Shown here piece after piece: positions 60,083-64,000 of a DNA stretch of 64,000 bases (positions are counted from its first letter, which is position 1; each line of letters begins with the position of its first letter). The notes beneath the pieces were generated by a model, which was not told where the DNA came from, did no database searches, and was given only the letters and a program-made list of their open reading frames with translations. A program made the position numbers and the translations under genes. Source of the DNA: Nectonema munidae (lineage: Eukaryota; Nematomorpha; Nectonematoida; Nectonematidae); assembly GCA_030549495.1 (NCBI GenBank), contig JAUIRK010000855.1, positions 630,001 through 694,000 of the forward strand, written 5' to 3'.

Positions 60083-62736
60083 CAGTCTTTCTTAACCGGT
60101 GGGGAATTCCCCACTAGCGCGGAATGGTGATGTTGCTAAGTGGGGAATTCCATCCGTTTGTGTCGCCTAAAAAATCAATATTTTAAAATTTGCGACAAAA
60201 CATGAAAGTCACACTGAGCATTTCCAATATGCCAAACATAAACAAACACTTCTGCATCCATATCTTGGAACACACATTCAGCAATGAGCGCAGTCTTGCG
60301 TATAAGTCGCACACACATCTTATTCACAATCTACTTACTGCTAACACATTGAGTGAGCCTTAGTTAGTTATTACTTTTTTCATTCGCTTTCTCCCATCAC
60401 TGACATATTTCATCATTTTGCTTATCTTCTATCAAGCATTTGTTTTGCTTTTAATCAAGTTTTTTTCCTTTGCATTTAAATTTACGTAAGCATTCCTCTT
60501 TGTTCTACGATTTGCCTCACTTTAACATTTTTTAAACTTATTATGCTCACCCCAAAAATTTTTGATAAGAATTATTTTATTTTATGTATAGTTAATTTTT
60601 TTATATTAACGATTAATTGATAGTTTATTTCAATTAAATTGAAACATCAGTACATTTGCGAGCAAATTAATTTAACAAAATATCTTTCATTTGAAAATTA
60701 AATTTAAAGAGTGTACGTTTTCTCTTATAAACGTTGGCAGCATCTTCAATATTATCTTCATCTAACAATTTTAAACCAAAATGATTATGTAATTTGCCAG
60801 AGAAGTACTCTTTCATATCTATTAATTTTTTTTTCTTTAGCCACTATTATATTTATTGAGATAGTCCCCAAAATAAAATTTAATCTGATTATTAAAGGAA
60901 ACTTTAATCGTTAAAATAAATTTAATCGATCAATTAGTCCTTAAATTTCACGGCCCTAATTTTTATTAAAATTTTTGATGTATGAGAATATATGTAATGA
61001 GATCCATGAGCTTGATTATTATTAGATAAATTATAAAATTTTTAATTGTTGTCTATTTCATCTCTATTAACTTTTTTCATTATTTATTTTATCTTTTCCA
61101 TCACTTTCAAATATTAATAAATAAAAACGATTAATTGTCCTATTTGATTGAGATGAATAAAGAAAAAAAAGAATTTATGAGTGAGAATAATGAAAGTAGG
61201 GTGAAGCATGAAAAAATAGAGCTAAAAGAAAATATGACAAGTACATGGACTACGGTTTCACGTTTGTTTGAGGACGCAACGGACAGTTGCCTCAGTGCGT
61301 TATTTGCCACAAAACGCTTAGTAATGATTCAATGAAGCCTCATCAACTGAAGATGCCTCTCTCCAATGTACACCCTGAGCTTGCTAACAGTAAGAGACAA
61401 TTTTTTGAATCAAAAGCAAACTGTTTGAAGAAAATGAAGATGGACCATGACGGAAAATTTCAAACTGAGTCAAGAGCAATCGTGCACTCATCGTATGCCG
61501 TTTCTCTTCTGGTAGCAAAGGCAAAGAAACCACATAGCATCGCAGAGACGCGCATAAGGCCGTGCCTCATTTTGCTTGGCGAATCTGCAGTAACGAAGAT
61601 GAAACAAATTTCTCTATCCAAGGATAGCGTTAAGTCACGCATTTTTGATATGTCGTGCAATATCAAGTCGCAACTCTTGGCAAGAGTGAAAGCGTCTCCT
61701 GTCTTTGCTATCCCAATTAGATGAGTTTGTGGATGTGGCGAATTTGTCTCAACTAATTGTCTTTGTTCGTTACGTCTTCAATCAAAACATCGAAGAAGAC
61801 TTATTATTTTGCCGCTCACTAGAAACAACAACTCGAGCTGACGATGTCATGCAGCTTGTTAACGATTTTTTTGAAAAGGAAGGATTGGACTGGGACAAAC
61901 TTGTCCATGTTTGCACAGATGGAGCTCCTGTTATGTTGGGTGTGAGGTCTGGATTTGCGCAACTAGTGAAGCAAAAAATCCTAAGGAGTGAGACAGCACT
62001 GTATTATACATCGAGAAGCGCTTGCGTCAAGAAAAATGACTCAACCGCTTAAGAAACGCTTGAAGCGGCCATTAGCATTGTAAGTTATGTTAAAGCAAGC
62101 GCTCTCAACTCTCGACGGTTGTGCCTGGGTTTGGAATCCGACTACAAAGGACTCTTGTTCCACACTTCTGTGCGTTCGCTGTCAAAAGGCGATATGTTGA
62201 TTAGGCTTGGGCATTTGCTCCCTGAAGTGGCACAGTTATTGGAAGAAAGAAATAAATTGTGGAAAAAAAATTTAATAAATTGTGAAAAAAAAATCTATAA
62301 AAAATGCTAATAAATTGTGAAAAAAATCTAATTGATATACATTTTATAATTATGAGAAATGCCTCATCTTTTTAATACAGTGGTCTTCAATTTAACTTTA
62401 TTGCTTTGATACTTTATTCATGATGACGTTTGCTTTAAAAAAATAATCTCCAAATAGTTTTTAATTTAATACAAATAATATATCATACAAAAATATGTTT
62501 ATAAGAAAAATAACGTTCATACTATGTTTGATAAAAAAAATTTTTTTAAAGAAATAAATTTAGTATATAAACAAAATTTCGAGTTTGTAAAATGACACAA
62601 AAAGCAAAATGTATATTTACCCACTAAACACTGAATAGGTTAAAATTACTTTTTTTAGTGAACGATAACTGTGGTGGGAAATTGAGAGTTCGCTCACTAA
62701 AATGGGGAATTATAGAAAAAAGGTTAAGAAGCACTG
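60083..62736 (+). mobile_element. ZBED-type hAT DNA transposon, internally decayed
   Basis: The left end CAGTCTTTCTTAACCGGTGG and the right end, inverted, CAGTGCTTCTTAACCTTTTT are imperfect inverted repeats. Both continue into GGGGAATT motifs (TGGGGAATTCC on the left, AATGGGGAATTAT on the right). No 8-bp duplication sits directly at the ends. Instead the whole element lies between two identical 114-bp direct repeats. The interior has a broken transposase (61135-62310) and long AT-rich stretches. Confidence 0.8.
61135..62310 (+). pseudogene. hAT transposase of ZBED5/FAM200-like type, broken
   Basis: The BED finger remnant is PQCVICHKTLSNDSMKPHQL with HPEL. Then come HSSYAVSLLVAKAKKPHSI, EDLLFCRSLETTTRADDVMQ, WDKLVHVCTDGAPVMLGV (catalytic Asp in CTDGA) and HTSVRSLSKGDMLIRLGHLL (usually HTEVRWLS). 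Frame changes occur near 61290 and 61715, with a stop near 62050. The C-terminal hAT dimerisation domain is absent, so it cannot be active. The best-kept frame is 61287-61724. Confidence 0.8.
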
Positions 62737-62737
62737 G

Positions 62738-62851
62738 TTTAGAGTGTTAGCGCAAGCGTATATACAATTACATATACAATTTTGAAATTCTTGACATAAA
62801 ATTTCATATTTATTTGTATTAATACACGCTTGACACAAAATAGATCTAGAC
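62738..62851. repeat. 114-bp direct repeat, right copy
   Basis: Identical to 59969-60082. It begins one base after the hAT element's right end (CACTG) and is followed by a CATACATA-rich stretch. Confidence 0.98.
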
Positions 62852-62935
62852 ATACATTCACACATACATACATACATATACCAATACAATTACATATAGA
62901 TATACATGCATACTACATACATATTGACATAAGAC
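62852..62935. repeat. CATACATA-rich simple repeat
   Basis: Imperfect ACATACAT/ATACA repeats immediately after the right 114-bp copy. Confidence 0.8.
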
Positions 62936-63120
62936 AACCATGTCTTAAAATACTTAAATCTCAGGTTAAAATAGTGAACTTATCAAATCATTACTCCTGA
63001 CGTTTTCCTATTGTTCTGAAAGAGAGAGAACTAGATTCTACGAACTAAAAATGCTTTTTCCATTGTATGTTAACAGTATATTTATAAATATTGATTCTAC
63101 ATTATAAAAAGAGTATAGAA

Positions 63121-63454
63121 CAGTGGTTCCCAACCTCGAGTCGTGAAGATGAGATAAGAAGTGAGCAATATTTATATTATATATGGCCACATTCCAGATT
63201 CCATATAGAGGGAAAAACTTGTTTTAATAGGATTCGGACAATAAGTGCACACATTTATGTATATTTCAAAGAAGTCCTATGGAGCAAAATAAGGTTGGCA
63301 GAGAGGAAAGAGGGGGAGAGGTTCTTAATTTCCAATCTAAATACAGAAATCGAATGCATGTATGTAGAATCGTATCTTGGCCGAAAGCTATCTAGCATCC
63401 AACCAAACCCTTAGGACATTGTTTGAAAAAAGATAGAAAGGTTGAGAATCATTG
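63121..63454. mobile_element. 334-bp hAT-type MITE
   Basis: The left end CAGTGGTTCCCAACCT and the right end, inverted, CAATGATTCTCAACCTTTCT are the common hAT (Charlie-like) end type. The flanking 8 bp do not match clearly, so the insertion is old or an end has changed. A 107-codon frame across it is chance. Confidence 0.65.
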
Positions 63455-64000
63455 GACTTAAATAGAGCTTATGTTTAAGTGAAATAACCACATGAAGCAC
63501 ACTCTTATTTTGCAAAAAAAATTATTATTGTAGAACTATTTCATTTTAGTTTTGGGAGATTTATTTTTGTTGCATAAATTAAATGGCATGATAAGTAGAC
63601 ATTATGCCCAAGAATTCAATTTTTACACAAATTGGAGTCATTTTCAACAGTTTTCCATTACCTTAATTAAGACACAAAAATATTGTTGCTCTCAGACAAA
63701 CCTCAATCTTATGATCAAACGAACTTCCATGTAAATATAAGCTTTGAAAAGAATACTTTTGGACATGCGAGAAATGTGCGTAGAGAGTAATAGAACAGAA
63801 TAAGCGCTATTTGCAAATAAAAACCTTTTTCCTTTAGCGTGAAAAGAAAGTGTCTAATGGATGATGAAGTGTACAACTTTTTCTAATTGAAAAGAAACAT
63901 CACGAATGATTTCATGAGGAAAACATCATTTAAACTTGAATCAGTTAACAAATATTCAGATTGAATATCTTTTCATATCACCTGATAAGAATATTACAAA
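63455..64000. other. non-coding window end
   Basis: AT-rich sequence with short chance frames only; nothing recognised. Confidence 0.4.

Noticed and set aside
63091-63414. 107-codon frame
   Set aside because: It lies across a MITE with recognisable hAT ends and shows no protein motif.
1-64000. CRISPR arrays, bacterial operons, rRNA
   Set aside because: Spliced genes and eukaryotic transposons throughout; the only regular arrays are microsatellites and the ~148-bp tandem repeat.

Overview
This is an AT-rich eukaryotic window (roughly 70% A+T by eye). The only two genes that look like host genes are intron-rich or secretory. One is a zona pellucida (ZP) domain membrane protein of the cuticlin-like type, spread over at least 29 kb. 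The other is a single-exon secreted protein. All introns that can be tested use GT-AG with matching phases. The ZP architecture and the transposon mix (CR1/jockey-like and RTE LINEs, Tigger, hAT, MULE, piggyBac-like MITEs, Ty3/gypsy) suggest an arthropod. A copepod such as a sea louse would fit, but that is inference.

Layout. 1-7789: mostly featureless AT-rich DNA with a short structured retroposon (3869-3989); any first exons of the ZP gene should lie here or further upstream, but I could not identify them. 7790-36914: ZP gene on the + strand, seven supported exons whose phases join without conflict (7790-8125, 11561-11751, 21444-21622, 21771-21922, 25125-25203, 31844-32018 and a last membrane-anchor exon ending at 36914). 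Its introns are packed with repeats: a piggyBac-like MITE with an internal ~148-bp tandem array (8587-9763), a small TTAA MITE (11041-11170), a Ty3/gypsy fossil (14.5-16.9 kb, - strand), a Tigger transposon with intact ends that holds a second retroelement fossil (18345-21349), an hAT relic (22.2-23.1 kb), a perfect hAT MITE with 8-bp target duplications (23920-24094), a CR1-like LINE (27.1-29.4 kb), an unclassified zinc-finger element (29.7-30.8 kb), two LINE fragments (33.15-34.5 kb) and a second hAT MITE (36586-36647).

38-48 kb is a repeat graveyard: a spliced transposon-like gene (38275-40050), a MULE-like relic (40.2-41.6 kb) and five CR1/jockey-like LINE pieces in alternating orientation. 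48-57 kb holds a (CAAT)11 microsatellite, a long fold-back repeat (51169-52000), a tRNA-derived SINE (52292-52427) and a full-length RTE LINE (52614-56010) bounded by a perfect 13-bp target-site duplication. 57572-58501 is the secreted protein. 59969-62851 is a decayed ZBED-type hAT element sitting exactly between two identical 114-bp direct repeats, the oddest structure in the window. 63121-63454 is another hAT-type MITE.

I saw no convincing new multi-gene system. The best leads are the 114-bp duplication around the hAT element, the tandem array inside a MITE, the dispersed ACTAAC-rich clusters found throughout, and two transposon-like coding units of unclear family.
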